This document shows positions 42,465 through 50,388 of a DNA stretch of 64,000 nt, piece by piece. A program made the position numbers and the translations under genes. The first letter of the stretch is position 1. Every line of letters begins with the position of its first letter. Where the stretch lies: NCBI RefSeq assembly GCF_900129395.1, contig NZ_FQVP01000009.1, forward strand, positions 1-64,000. Direction: 5' to 3'. Under the pieces are notes generated by a model, which was given only the letters and a program-made list of their open reading frames with translations, did no database searches and was not told the origin of the DNA. The stretch is from Pseudosulfitobacter pseudonitzschiae (lineage in GTDB: Bacteria > Pseudomonadota > Alphaproteobacteria > Rhodobacterales > Rhodobacteraceae).

Positions 42465-43512
42465 GGGCGAGGTCTCCGTTCTGTTGGCCAAAGGGGGATG
42501 CGGGCAGCGCCGGCAGCCGTGCCGGCGTGCCGGCCGCAGCCATGGCAAGTGCGCGCGCAGCAGTGCGGCGGGCAAGGTCGATCTTCCATTCCAGATGCAC
42601 CGGGGCCTCTGCCCCCGCCATCGCCGCCTCGGCGACGCGCGCAAACAGCGCCGCATCCGGGGCCTGCCCGACCAGCAGCGCCTCGGCCTCGGCAACCCGC
42701 CACGGCCTGGCCGCCACCGCGCCAAGCGCCAGTCGTCCCTCCACGATAATACCATCCTCCATCTGCAACGCGGCGGCGGCAGCGGTGGTGGCAAAGGCAA
42801 AGGACGTGCGGTCGCGCACCTTCAGATACCGTGCATGTCTGGCAAACCTGGCCGCCTCGGCGGACAGGTGCAGGGCGACAATCAACTCGCCCTGCTCCAG
42901 CGCCGTCTCCCGCTCCGGATGGTCGCCCGGAAGCAGGTGAAACTCTGCAATGGGGATCTGGCGCGTTCCATTCACGCCACGCACCTCGACCTGCGCTTCC
43001 AGCGCCGCGAGCGGCACGCAGAAGTCCGACGGGTTCGTCGCTACACAAGCCGGGCTCGCCCCCAGCAGCGCGCGTGCCTCTTCATCACTGTCGCGCGCAT
43101 CACATCCCGCACCGGGAGTGCGCCGGTTACAGGCAGCCGTTTCCTCCTGAAAATAAGCACAACGGGTACGCTGCATCAGGTTGCCCGCGACAGTCGCCAT
43201 ATTGCGAAGCTGCCCCGAGGCCCCCGAAAGCAGCGCCTCGGCCACCATCGGAAAATGTTGGGCGAAGCCCGCGTGGCGGGCCAGGTCAGCGTTGCTGACC
43301 ATCGCCCCGATCCGCACCGATCCATTCTGTTGAAAGGTGATCTCGCCCAGGTCGGAAATCCGGGTCAGGTCGATCACCCGCTGCGGCTGGGCCACGCCCA
43401 GCTTCATCAGGTCAACCAGATTGGTCCCCCCGCCAAGCCATGACGCACCCGGCTCCCAACTCGCCAGCGCCTCATCCATGGTTTTTGGCTGCACATAGTC
43501 AAACTGCTTCAT
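42457..43512 (-). CDS. FAD-binding (CoxM/PaoB-like) subunit
   Basis: 351 residues. FAD-binding PCMH fold: FDYVQPKTMDEALASW and ASWLGGGTNLVDLMKLGV, then NMATVAGNLMQRTRCAYF. A cysteine cluster (RCAYFQEETAACNRR, then GAGCDARD) matches the extra 4Fe-4S site found in PaoB-type subunits and absent from ordinary CoxM. This supports a PaoABC-like aldehyde oxidoreductase. Its ATG overlaps the 2Fe-2S gene stop (ATGA). Confidence 0.9.
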   Translation of the reverse strand: MKQFDYVQPKTMDEALASWEPGASWLGGGTNLVDLMKLGVAQPQRVIDLTRISDLGEITFQQNGSVRIGAMVSNADLARHAGFAQHFPMVAEALLSGASGQLRNMATVAGNLMQRTRCAYFQEETAACNRRTPGAGCDARDSDEEARALLGASPACVATNPSDFCVPLAALEAQVEVRGVNGTRQIPIAEFHLLPGDHPERETALEQGELIVALHLSAEAARFARHARYLKVRDRTSFAFATTAAAAALQMEDGIIVEGRLALGAVAARPWRVAEAEALLVGQAPDAALFARVAEAAMAGAEAPVHLEWKIDLARRTAARALAMAAAGTPARLPALPASPFGQQNGDLAHV

Positions 43513-44006
43513 GCCGCGCCCCCCTCGTCCTTGGCAGCCATCCGGCGGCTCGCTTCCTGCACGGCAAGGGTGATCCCGTGATAGGCCCCGCAGCGGCAGA
43601 TATTACCGCTCATGCCCTCGCGGATGCGCTCCGGATCACTCCCGGCATCCCCTTCGGCGATCAGCCCGACGGCGCTCATGATCTGGCCCGGCGTGCAATA
43701 ACCGCACTGGAACCCGTCATGTTCGATAAAGGCGGCCTGCACCGGGTGCAGATCCTCGCCCCTTGCCAGCCCTTCAATTGTGGTGATCTCCGCACCATCA
43801 AGGCCCGCCGCAAGCATCAGGCATGCGTTCGCACGTCGCCCGTTCACCAGCACCGTGCAGGCACCACACTGGCCACGGTCGCAGCCTTTCTTGGTCCCGG
43901 GCAGCGCCAGACGTTCGCGAAGCAGATCAAGCAGTGTCACGCGCGGGTCATCAATGGAGACCTCACGCGCCTCCCCGTTGAGGGTCAGGCTGATGAAGAG
44001 TGACAT
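43509..44006 (-). CDS. 2Fe-2S (CoxS/PaoA-like) subunit
   Basis: 165 residues. Two 2Fe-2S clusters are visible: plant-type CDRGQCGACTVLVNGRRANAC and, in the helical domain, CGYCTPGQIMS with CRCGAY. No Tat signal precedes the domain, unlike periplasmic PaoA, so the enzyme is probably cytoplasmic. It is the first gene of the three-gene operon, divergent from a TetR regulator. Confidence 0.92.
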   Translation of the reverse strand: MSLFISLTLNGEAREVSIDDPRVTLLDLLRERLALPGTKKGCDRGQCGACTVLVNGRRANACLMLAAGLDGAEITTIEGLARGEDLHPVQAAFIEHDGFQCGYCTPGQIMSAVGLIAEGDAGSDPERIREGMSGNICRCGAYHGITLAVQEASRRMAAKDEGGAA

Positions 44007-44017
44007 ACGTCCTCCCT

Positions 44018-44042
44018 GTTATGCTAATTTCTAGTTATGCTA
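44018..44042. repeat. Direct repeats GTTATGCTA in the aldehyde-oxidoreductase promoter region
   Basis: GTTATGCTA occurs at 44018-44026 and 44034-44042, exactly 16 bases apart, within 40 bases of the 2Fe-2S gene start. It could be a regulator site or overlap the promoter. Confidence 0.3.
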
Positions 44043-44123
44043 TTTTTCCGGGTGTGGTCACTCGCTGGCGAGGTCCGGTATAAGGAATCAAACGGCGCGG
44101 TGCCGTCTTCTGAAACACAATAT

Positions 44124-44140
44124 ACGGAGGCATCCTCCGT
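44124..44140. promoter_or_regulatory. Palindromic operator candidate for the TetR regulator
   Basis: ACGGAGG-CAT-CCTCCGT is a perfect 17-base inverted repeat, 22 bases upstream of the TetR TTG start in the divergent intergenic region. Size and position suit a TetR dimer site. A terminator reading is possible because TTTT follows, but there is no gene upstream on that strand. Confidence 0.5.
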
Positions 44141-44161
44141 TTTCAAGATGAAAGGCAGATT

Positions 44162-44734
44162 TTGGCAGAAGTCCGCAAACGAAAGCCGCGCGCCGACGCA
44201 CAAAAGAACCGCGAGCTGCTGCTCGAAGCGGCCAAGGAAATCCTGGGCCGCGGCGGACCAAATGCGAGTCTGGACGCCGTCGCACGGCGCGCTGGCGTTG
44301 GCATCGGTACGCTGTACCGGCACTTTCCCACCCGTGAAGAACTGTTCATGGCGGTCTTCAGCCGCGAATTGGACCAACTCATTGTCACCGCCGAAGACCT
44401 GGTTGAAAGGGATGACCCCCTTGAGGCCATCCGCAGCTGGCTGCACGCAAATGTCGACCTGGTGGAGACAAAGCGCGGCATGCTGGGCGCGATGAGCCTC
44501 GTCGTGACAGAGGACCTTAAACAGGGCTATACTGAACGCTCCAGCCTTCTGCGCGCCGCAGTTGACAGGCTTCTGGACAAGGGCCGCAGTATCGGAGAAA
44601 TCCGAGAAGGAGTCAGCGCCGAAGACCTCATGCAAACCCTCTATGCCATCTGCTATGCGCGACAGCCCGGTCCTGACTGGCGCGAAAATGTTCTGCGTAT
44701 TCTTGATATCTTCGTCGACGGGTTGAAAAAATGA
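44162..44734 (+). CDS. TetR-family transcriptional regulator
   Basis: 190 residues starting with TTG. The TetR HTH occupies residues ~10-60 (AQKNRELLLEAAKEILGRGG, LDAVARRAGVGIGTLYRHFP). The C-terminal ligand-binding domain resembles the TetR_C_33-like SbtR type (PLEAIRSWLHANVDLVETKR). It diverges from the molybdenum oxidoreductase operon and probably represses it in response to an aldehyde or aromatic; the ligand is an inference. Confidence 0.9.
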   Translation: MAEVRKRKPRADAQKNRELLLEAAKEILGRGGPNASLDAVARRAGVGIGTLYRHFPTREELFMAVFSRELDQLIVTAEDLVERDDPLEAIRSWLHANVDLVETKRGMLGAMSLVVTEDLKQGYTERSSLLRAAVDRLLDKGRSIGEIREGVSAEDLMQTLYAICYARQPGPDWRENVLRILDIFVDGLKK

Positions 44735-45145
44735 CCAGTTGGTCGCACCCGGAACCAGACTAAAATAAAGGCATTTTCAAAAGCTTCTGCGCCTTGAACT
44801 CAGGGGCGTGCTTCTTCCGCTTCGATCTCTTTCGTGGTGAAGATCAGCAGACAGCAAATCCAAGCTTATGCCATTGTCCAGTTCTCAGGAAACACCTCAG
44901 TGGATGCGATTGATAAGACGGTTGAGGAACGCGATATTCACCGTCACTTTTCCATTCACGCTGGCGCATTCGCTGCAGCTCAGGTGGGTAAATTTGGTGA
45001 CTTGATGCGCTCATAGAGTTCACGCAGAAGGTGAAACAGCAACGCACCGCCCTAAGCTCTGAACTGCAGATACGGTGCAAGACAGAAACCGTCTGACTGC
45101 ACGGGCGGTAACATTGCCCAGAAACGAAACCGATGGAATAAATCT
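44735..45145. other. Gene-poor gap
   Basis: About 410 bases. Short overlapping frames on both strands (44834-45016 plus; 44844-45080 minus) have no recognisable domain or ribosome-binding site. It may be decayed insertion-sequence DNA, but I cannot identify it. Confidence 0.3.
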
Positions 45146-45436
45146 ATGAAATCCAATCTGAGAACATCCATCCTGGCGATCTGCACCACCGGTCTCCTCG
45201 CAGGCTGCATGTCAGAGAAAATCGCCACAGGGCAAGGCATGTGTGATCCTGACCACACCGAAAGGCTCATCGGTCTGGTCAATCCCTCCGACCGGCAGAT
45301 TATGGACCTCACAGGCGCCACCACCGTGCGCCGTGCGAACGAAGGTCAGCCAATGACCATGGAGCTTATCCCTTTTCGCGCCACCGTCATCATGGATGCA
45401 GAAAGCGGCGAAGTCACCCGGGCGAATTGCAGCTAG
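45146..45436 (+). CDS. I78-type peptidase-inhibitor-like lipoprotein
   Basis: 96 residues. Signal peptide with lipobox LLAGC (Cys20) makes it a predicted lipoprotein. The remainder fits the small inhibitor I78 fold: LTGATTVRRANEGQPMTMEL, RATVIMDAESGEVTRANC, with the R(x)nG-Q-T and terminal-Cys pattern. I78 proteins inhibit serine proteases in the envelope. It stands alone, with no neighbour suggesting a partner. Confidence 0.75.
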   Translation: MKSNLRTSILAICTTGLLAGCMSEKIATGQGMCDPDHTERLIGLVNPSDRQIMDLTGATTVRRANEGQPMTMELIPFRATVIMDAESGEVTRANCS

Positions 45437-45731
45437 GGCTGCGCCCCATCAGAGACTGCCCACAGCCAAATCCGGTGCGGCTGCAAAAATAGTGGTGACG
45501 CTGGTCACACCGCCGTCGTCGCCACAGACAACGAGCGGCGGTGCGATCCGCTGAGAGCACCGGGAAATCCCGGCGGCTTGCGGTGTTTGGCTTTATCGCA
45601 CTTCGGACTGTATCTGCAGGACCATCGGCATCCAAAGATGACCCTGTAAACTCGCGCGGACGACACTTCCGAAACAATCGCGGAACACTGTGCGCAAGGT
45701 GGTCCGGTCGTCGACTGCCGCGTAGCTTCCG

Positions 45732-45878
45732 CCGACCTTCGACCTAAGCGAGGCCTATCAGTTCGACTGGAACCATAAGAATGTGGTCAGCGACGGAGTG
45801 ACGTCCACAGTATGCACTCGCGTTGACCGCCTGAGAAAGTCCCCCCAGGGGCGATCACAGGTCATTGCCCTTAAGTAG
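45732..45878 (+). pseudogene. IS21-family IstA transposase fragment
   Basis: The plus strand reads PTFDLSEAYQFDWNHKNVVS, then DGVTSTV. This matches the start of the IstA catalytic core (FDPGEAYQFDWS-HE followed by IDGVTTTVKVAH), including the first catalytic-region Asp. The frame then degenerates and stops at 45878. Nothing else of the element is present. The 420-base gap around it (45437-45854) holds no intact gene. Confidence 0.5.
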
Positions 45879-47189
45879 GCAATGCCGCTTGAGGCCACCA
45901 ACCCGCTCCATGATCGCTTTACCGACAGTATCGACAATGGCCTGGGGAAAGGTTTTCGGCAGGACGTTGGCGGCAGCATCAAGGGCTTCGGGTGCTCTGG
46001 CTGCGATGTCCTCGATGATGCCCATGGTTCGCTTTTTTGAGAGACCGGCGCGCATGGCCGTCTGTACAAAATGTCGCCCGTGAACCTTATCAAAACGGTA
46101 ATGTCGGCTGTTTCCGACCGACATCGCCATTCTCATTTGCTTGCGTTCAATTTGGCGGGCATCCAGTGCACCTTGCGCTGTCACGATGTCATAAAGCGGG
46201 GTCATGCGATAGCTGCCGCCCGGGCTTAGAAAAACGCTGAAGTTTTTGGCATGGGCGTCCGTCGCGCCCATCAGCCAGAACACAAGTTGCGCTTTAAGGA
46301 AGGTGTCTTGATCCTTGATCGGTGTATCGCTGCCCCTGAGCAAGCCCAGAACATCAATCATGCCGGGGCCACCCTCGTTCTGGTATTTGAGCGTCGGCGG
46401 CACAGAGAGTGCTTGGCAGCAATCCTCCTGCGGCAGGCGCAGCAATCGCCCGTCTTTCGTCCAACGGCGATCAAACCGCTCTATGACCAAAGCCTTGGTC
46501 TCACCGAAGGTTTCGATGGTCGCGGTATTCACAGGCAGACCAAACGCTGCGGTGAGCTTCAGGCAATAGTACTCGTTCTCGACACTGTCCGAGAGATCGA
46601 TGCCACCGGGCAGCTTACCGATCTGAGTCTTGATCAGATGGGTTGTCGGCGTCGTGCCGTGGGGTTTGATCCACCGACCGTCGTGCCAAAGCAGGGCAGT
46701 TTTTTCTTGCGCCCCGGCAACAGAAATCCTGAAGGCGTCGTCGCGGGCCAGGCCAAGTGGCGCTTGTCCCAACCCTTTCAGCATTTTTTCGACACCCACC
46801 GCATCGACAGCTTCTCCTTCGATCTTGCCGGTCGCATTGGGGGTTTCGTCGTCTCCGGCGATGAACTGGAGCGCCCCCACACAGTCATGGCCGATCTTGG
46901 TCAGCATACTATAAGCGTCAGTCCCGCGTGCGCCGACCTTTTCAGCGACGAGGCGGCGCAACTTGTCCGAGTCAGGCAGCAGGTTTTCGAAGACCGCAGA
47001 AACGGGTTCACCGCGATAGGGCGTCTCCCGAAGCGGCAGTGACAAAGAGACCGGCAGGGCATGCTCCCAGTCGAGCCAGTCCGCTTCGTACGAAAACCCC
47101 ACGGCACCACTTGCCTCACGGTTCAGCGTGCCGACGCGGCGGTTGTTCAGATAGACGCGCAGGGGCGCATAGGTCGGACGCCGTCCCAT
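45855..47189 (-). CDS. hipA: HipA-family serine/threonine kinase toxin
   Basis: 444 residues, full length. N-terminal couple_hipA domain (LRVYLNNRRVGTLNREASGA) is followed by the kinase: ISVAGAQEKTALLW (nucleotide loop), the catalytic loop FWLMGATDAHAKNFSVFL, and the metal-binding YDIVTA. HipA kinases phosphorylate an aminoacyl-tRNA synthetase (GltX for E. coli HipA) and induce growth arrest and persistence. Its ATG overlaps the hipB stop as TGATG, giving a coupled hipBA operon. Confidence 0.93.
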   Translation of the reverse strand: MGRRPTYAPLRVYLNNRRVGTLNREASGAVGFSYEADWLDWEHALPVSLSLPLRETPYRGEPVSAVFENLLPDSDKLRRLVAEKVGARGTDAYSMLTKIGHDCVGALQFIAGDDETPNATGKIEGEAVDAVGVEKMLKGLGQAPLGLARDDAFRISVAGAQEKTALLWHDGRWIKPHGTTPTTHLIKTQIGKLPGGIDLSDSVENEYYCLKLTAAFGLPVNTATIETFGETKALVIERFDRRWTKDGRLLRLPQEDCCQALSVPPTLKYQNEGGPGMIDVLGLLRGSDTPIKDQDTFLKAQLVFWLMGATDAHAKNFSVFLSPGGSYRMTPLYDIVTAQGALDARQIERKQMRMAMSVGNSRHYRFDKVHGRHFVQTAMRAGLSKKRTMGIIEDIAARAPEALDAAANVLPKTFPQAIVDTVGKAIMERVGGLKRHCLLKGNDL

Positions 47190-47440
47190 CAGAACAGCGC
47201 CTCGATGTCACTGCCATGACCCTTGGAGCGCTGTCCGATCCTGAGTTCCAGGTCGAGTGCAGCAAGGACAGCGAGGATGGATTCAAGCTTTGCGGGCTTT
47301 TCTCCGCTCTCTATCATCGAGATCGTTGCCTGGCGCAGACCTGCCCGCTCGGCAAGCTTCATCTGTGTCCAACCTCGCTTTTTGCGTGCCCGTTGGATGA
47401 CAGAGCCAATCTGTCTTGGTGTGCGTGCTAAATCACTCAT
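47189..47440 (-). CDS. hipB: HipB-type antitoxin/autorepressor
   Basis: 83 residues. A Cro/cI (HTH_3) domain spans residues ~10-65: IGSVIQRARKKRGWTQMKLA, ERAGLRQATISMIESGEKPA, then LESILAVLAALDLELRI. HipB neutralises HipA and represses the operon by binding upstream operators. Four such sites with a constant 27-base period lie directly upstream. Confidence 0.92.
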   Translation of the reverse strand: MSDLARTPRQIGSVIQRARKKRGWTQMKLAERAGLRQATISMIESGEKPAKLESILAVLAALDLELRIGQRSKGHGSDIEALF

Positions 47441-47448
47441 CTAACCAG

Positions 47449-47547
47449 TATACGCCAAGGCGTATAAGTTGTCAATATACTCTGTACCGTATAGATTATG
47501 CTTATGCGCTAAGGCGTATAAACCCAAGATACCCGCTGAAGCGTATA
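47449..47547 (-). promoter_or_regulatory. Four-operator array of the hipBA promoter
   Basis: Four 18-base sites of form TATAC-N8-GTATA recur every 27 bases: O1 47449-47466 (perfect palindrome TATACGCCAAGGCGTATA), O2 47476-47493 (perfect half-sites), O3 47503-47520 (TATGC...GTATA, one change), O4 47530-47547 (TACCC...GTATA, degenerate left arm). O1 begins 9 bases upstream of the hipB ATG. The layout parallels the E. coli hipBA promoter (TATCC-N8-GGATA, four operators). Confidence 0.85.
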
Positions 47548-47833
47548 ACGCGTCGAGAACTTGACAGCTAAGCGGGGCAAGCCTTGATGAACAGGACATC
47601 GACAAACCGACGGCGTGCCGATGCGCACAAAAATTGGCCCGGAACGATTCAAACGAACTGCACGGCGTAGTCTCTTAAAGTTCCTGAATCTTGTTGCGCC
47701 GAAGTTTGGCAGCCTCGTTTTCCGAACACAGCTAATGAATGACAGATTTGATACGCCCCAAAGGCGCAATTGCCGAAGAAGCGCACCGCCGGACATCATC
47801 AACGGGGCGTTCGTGTCGGATGCCGTGACGTCA

Positions 47834-47850
47834 CAGCGTTCTGAACGCTG
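47834..47850. terminator. Short inverted repeat before the marR gene
   Basis: CAGCGTT-CTG-AACGCTG is a perfect 7-bp inverted repeat followed by TTT. It lies between the divergent hip promoter and marR and could be a terminator or an operator. Confidence 0.35.
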
Positions 47851-47873
47851 TTTAGGGTTGTTCGCTCAATTTG

Positions 47874-47907
47874 GTTCGCATACGAATTACTTAGTTCACA
47901 TACGAAT
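47874..47907. promoter_or_regulatory. Tandem MarR operator candidates
   Basis: GTTCGCATACGAAT (47874-47887) and GTTCACATACGAAT (47894-47907) differ at one base and are 20 bases apart, two helical turns. Each contains a near-palindromic TTCG-CATA-CGAA core. They end seven bases before the marR ATG, suggesting autoregulation. Confidence 0.55.
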
Positions 47908-47913
47908 GAAAAA

Positions 47914-48387
47914 ATGTCCAAAAACCGCAGAATTTTCCACAAACTCCAGATCGCGCATTCTGCGCTCTTTCGAGCAGCCGACCACCGCACACGCGATCAA
48001 TTAGGTTTGACGACATCGCAGCTTGCTGTGCTGTTCATACTTTCGCGAACGGACGGTCAGCCCATCAGCAAAATCTCAACTACACTTGCGATGGGCAAAT
48101 CCAGCCTTACGGGGCTCGTGGACCGGATGTGCGCGAAGGGTCTGGTGCGACGTTCTCCTTCAAAAGAGGATGGCCGTGTCATCAATATATATCTCGAACA
48201 ATTGGGACGAAACGCGCTGGAACAAGGTGCGCGTGAGACAAGCCAGTTCAACACAGCGCTTCTTGCGCCGTTTTCAGTTGCGGAACAGGACATCATCGAA
48301 CGGTTTTTGACCCATTTGGCGGCGAATGCAGATGACATTATCAACGGCTCATCGCCTATTAAAAAAGGTGACGCCGGAAATGACTGA
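47914..48387 (+). CDS. MarR-family transcriptional regulator
   Basis: 157 residues. Winged-helix core: LGLTTSQLAVLFILSRTDGQ, ISKISTTLAMGKSSLTGLVD, wing SPSKEDGRVINIYL. The N- and C-terminal helices form the dimer. It precedes an enoyl-CoA hydratase and a gamma-carbonic anhydrase, so it may respond to a CoA-thioester or aromatic acid, as several MarR proteins do; that is inference. Confidence 0.9.
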   Translation: MSKNRRIFHKLQIAHSALFRAADHRTRDQLGLTTSQLAVLFILSRTDGQPISKISTTLAMGKSSLTGLVDRMCAKGLVRRSPSKEDGRVINIYLEQLGRNALEQGARETSQFNTALLAPFSVAEQDIIERFLTHLAANADDIINGSSPIKKGDAGND

Positions 48388-48540
48388 GAAAGCCCTCCCA
48401 AAAACCATAGGCATAACGACCCGCGATGCACGGGAACTGGAAGCAGACATTCATTCGTCTGCCGTGCCGAAGGTCGCCGTCCTGATCTCGTCTGGGATCG
48501 GCTTTCCGCCGATCCGCAGCTGGTGCCCAGCGGAGAATGA
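48381..48540 (+). pseudogene. Possible alpha/beta-hydrolase N-terminal fragment
   Basis: The frame starts MTEKALPKTIGITTRDAREL and runs to VPKVAVLISSGIGFPPI, which resembles the first strands of serine-aminopeptidase-type hydrolases (DG.EL...VAVLISSGIGFP). It then reads RSWCPAEND and drifts into the next gene. No catalytic residues are present. It may be a truncated gene or a leader; confidence is low. Confidence 0.3.
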
Positions 48541-48572
48541 CAGTTTTCCCCCTCAAACAGACAGGAGCCAAG

Positions 48573-49331
48573 ATGGCCGAAAACATCACCCTTAACACCG
48601 TTGAACGGGTCACAACGTTGACCATTTCACGTCCTGCAAAACGCAACGCAATCACGCAAGATATGTATGCTGCTATGGCAGACGCATTGGAGACTTATAC
48701 CCGGTCCGACGATAGCCGCGCGTTTGTCATCACTGGTGCCGAGGACTATTTCACAGCCGGCAATGACTTGCAGGGTTTTGCAATGGGCTCGCGCGGTGAC
48801 GAAGTCCCACCTGTCACACGTTTTTTAGCTGCCATCTCGACTTGTCCCAAACCGTTGATCGCTGCCGTTAATGGCCCTGCAATTGGCGTCGGGGTAACGA
48901 TGCTGCTGCATTGCGATCTGATCATTGCCTCAGACACCGCGACGTTCAGCACGCCTTTCGTGCAATTGGGCTTGGTGCCTGAGGCCGCGTCCTCACTGCT
49001 TTTGCCGGCAACTGTCGGGATGGCGGTGGCAAATGATATGCTTCTGGCAAACCGTGTTCTTGCTTCAGACGAAGCGGTTCGTTTCGGTTTGGTTTCACGT
49101 TTGATCCCGTTCGCTGATCTCATGGCTGAAACCGCAAAAGTCGCCGCTCAGTTGGCGAATGCAGCGCCAAACTCCATGCTCAAATCGAAATCTTTAATCC
49201 GCCAAGGCCGAGAGCAAGTGGCAGCGCAGATGGAAAAGGAATCTATCCTGTTTGCCGAGCAGTTAAATTCGCCTGAATTTGCGGAAGTTATCGCTGCCAG
49301 GCAACAGAAACGGATGCCGGACTTCACATAG
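48573..49331 (+). CDS. Enoyl-CoA hydratase/isomerase family protein
   Basis: 252 residues, crotonase fold. Oxyanion-hole segments are YFTAGNDLQGF and AVNGPAIGVGVTMLLHCDL. One catalytic Glu is in GLVPEAASSLLLP; the other hydratase Glu position reads IGVGVT, so isomerase or other crotonase chemistry is possible. The start at 48573 (MAENITLNTVERV) has GGAG upstream. It is followed by a gamma-carbonic anhydrase and, 1 kb on, by an acyl-CoA dehydrogenase fragment, suggesting a former acyl-CoA degradation cluster. Confidence 0.88.
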   Translation: MAENITLNTVERVTTLTISRPAKRNAITQDMYAAMADALETYTRSDDSRAFVITGAEDYFTAGNDLQGFAMGSRGDEVPPVTRFLAAISTCPKPLIAAVNGPAIGVGVTMLLHCDLIIASDTATFSTPFVQLGLVPEAASSLLLPATVGMAVANDMLLANRVLASDEAVRFGLVSRLIPFADLMAETAKVAAQLANAAPNSMLKSKSLIRQGREQVAAQMEKESILFAEQLNSPEFAEVIAARQQKRMPDFT

Positions 49332-49418
49332 TCAACGCATCTTGCGGCGTCTTGGATGAATTGACGCATGGGCGGATCAACACGCCAGTCTGATTGAAAC
49401 ACGCGAGGGAGGTAAGAG

Positions 49419-49970
49419 ATGGGTCACATTGGCCAGAACGTAGAGCTGGATGATCCGGCAATGGTGCACGACAGCGCGCTGTTGTACGGCAAGGTCTATA
49501 TCGGGCCGGGCGCGTCGATATGGCCGAACGTGGTCACGCGCGCGGAGGTCTATGAAATCCGGATCGGCGCACGCAGCAACATCCAGGATTTCGTGATGAT
49601 TCATGTGGGAAATTCTACGCCGACAATCGTGGGCGAGGATTGCTCCATTACCCATCACGTCACGTTGCATGGCTGCGAAATCGGAGATCGCTGCCTTATC
49701 GGGATCAATGCAACGATCATGGATGGCGCGAAGATCGGCGCGAATTCCATTGTTGCGGGGCATTCCATCGTCACGGAAAATGCCGAGTTTCCAGAAAACG
49801 CGATCATTGCCGGGATACCAGCAAAACAGGTTGGCACACGCGATTGCGGTGCAGCGAACCTAAAAAATGCGCAGTTTTATGAGATGAACGCACGAAACTA
49901 TGCGGAAGGGCGGGATCGGCTGAGCCCCGAACAGACCAATGCGCTGGCCAAAATTTTTGGCGCAAAATAG
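49419..49970 (+). CDS. Gamma-carbonic anhydrase-like hexapeptide-repeat protein
   Basis: 183 residues, left-handed beta-helix. Hexapeptide repeats run through YIGPGASIWPNVV, RIGARSNIQD and ANSIVAGHSIV. The three zinc histidines of the gamma-CA/PaaY/CaiE family appear in MIHVGN and THHVTLHGC. PaaY-type members act as thioesterases or support CoA-thioester pathways, which fits the enoyl-CoA hydratase upstream. GGGAGG precedes the ATG. Confidence 0.88.
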   Translation: MGHIGQNVELDDPAMVHDSALLYGKVYIGPGASIWPNVVTRAEVYEIRIGARSNIQDFVMIHVGNSTPTIVGEDCSITHHVTLHGCEIGDRCLIGINATIMDGAKIGANSIVAGHSIVTENAEFPENAIIAGIPAKQVGTRDCGAANLKNAQFYEMNARNYAEGRDRLSPEQTNALAKIFGAK

Positions 49971-50388
49971 CCGCACAGCTATCACGGCCAAAAAAACAGC
50001 AACGAAGCTTTGATCATATGACCACCACGGCACAGCCCTCCAGGCCGGTCCAGCTGTGCTTCCCTGCCTTCAGGTAGAGCTTTTGCAGATCGGTTTGAGC
50101 TGCGAGCGCGCCCAAACCAGTCGATCAATTTTTCCAGCGATGGCAACAACTGTCGATGGCGGCACCATTGCGACCCTCTCAAACTGGGTCCGTTGCAGTA
50201 CCCTTGGGATATCAGAGAGATCGACACCCCAAGCTGAGAAGCGCGCGATCATCCCGCGTTCCTGTGCTGGACGCCCGGTTCAGCTACAAAGGCAAAGATG
50301 TCGTGACGACCTTGGACCGCATCTCGGAAACGCGGGATGCGTTCAACGTCATCCGTCAAAGCGTTGAAACCAATGCGGCGATTCTTGA
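49971..50388. other. Gene-poor gap after the gamma-carbonic anhydrase
   Basis: About 420 bases. A plus-strand frame around 50240-50413 ends SYKGKDVVTTLDRISETRDA and onward with protein-like composition, but overlaps the end of the chimeric ORF and matches no family I recognise. Minus-strand frames here are fragmented. Probably decayed sequence. Confidence 0.3.
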
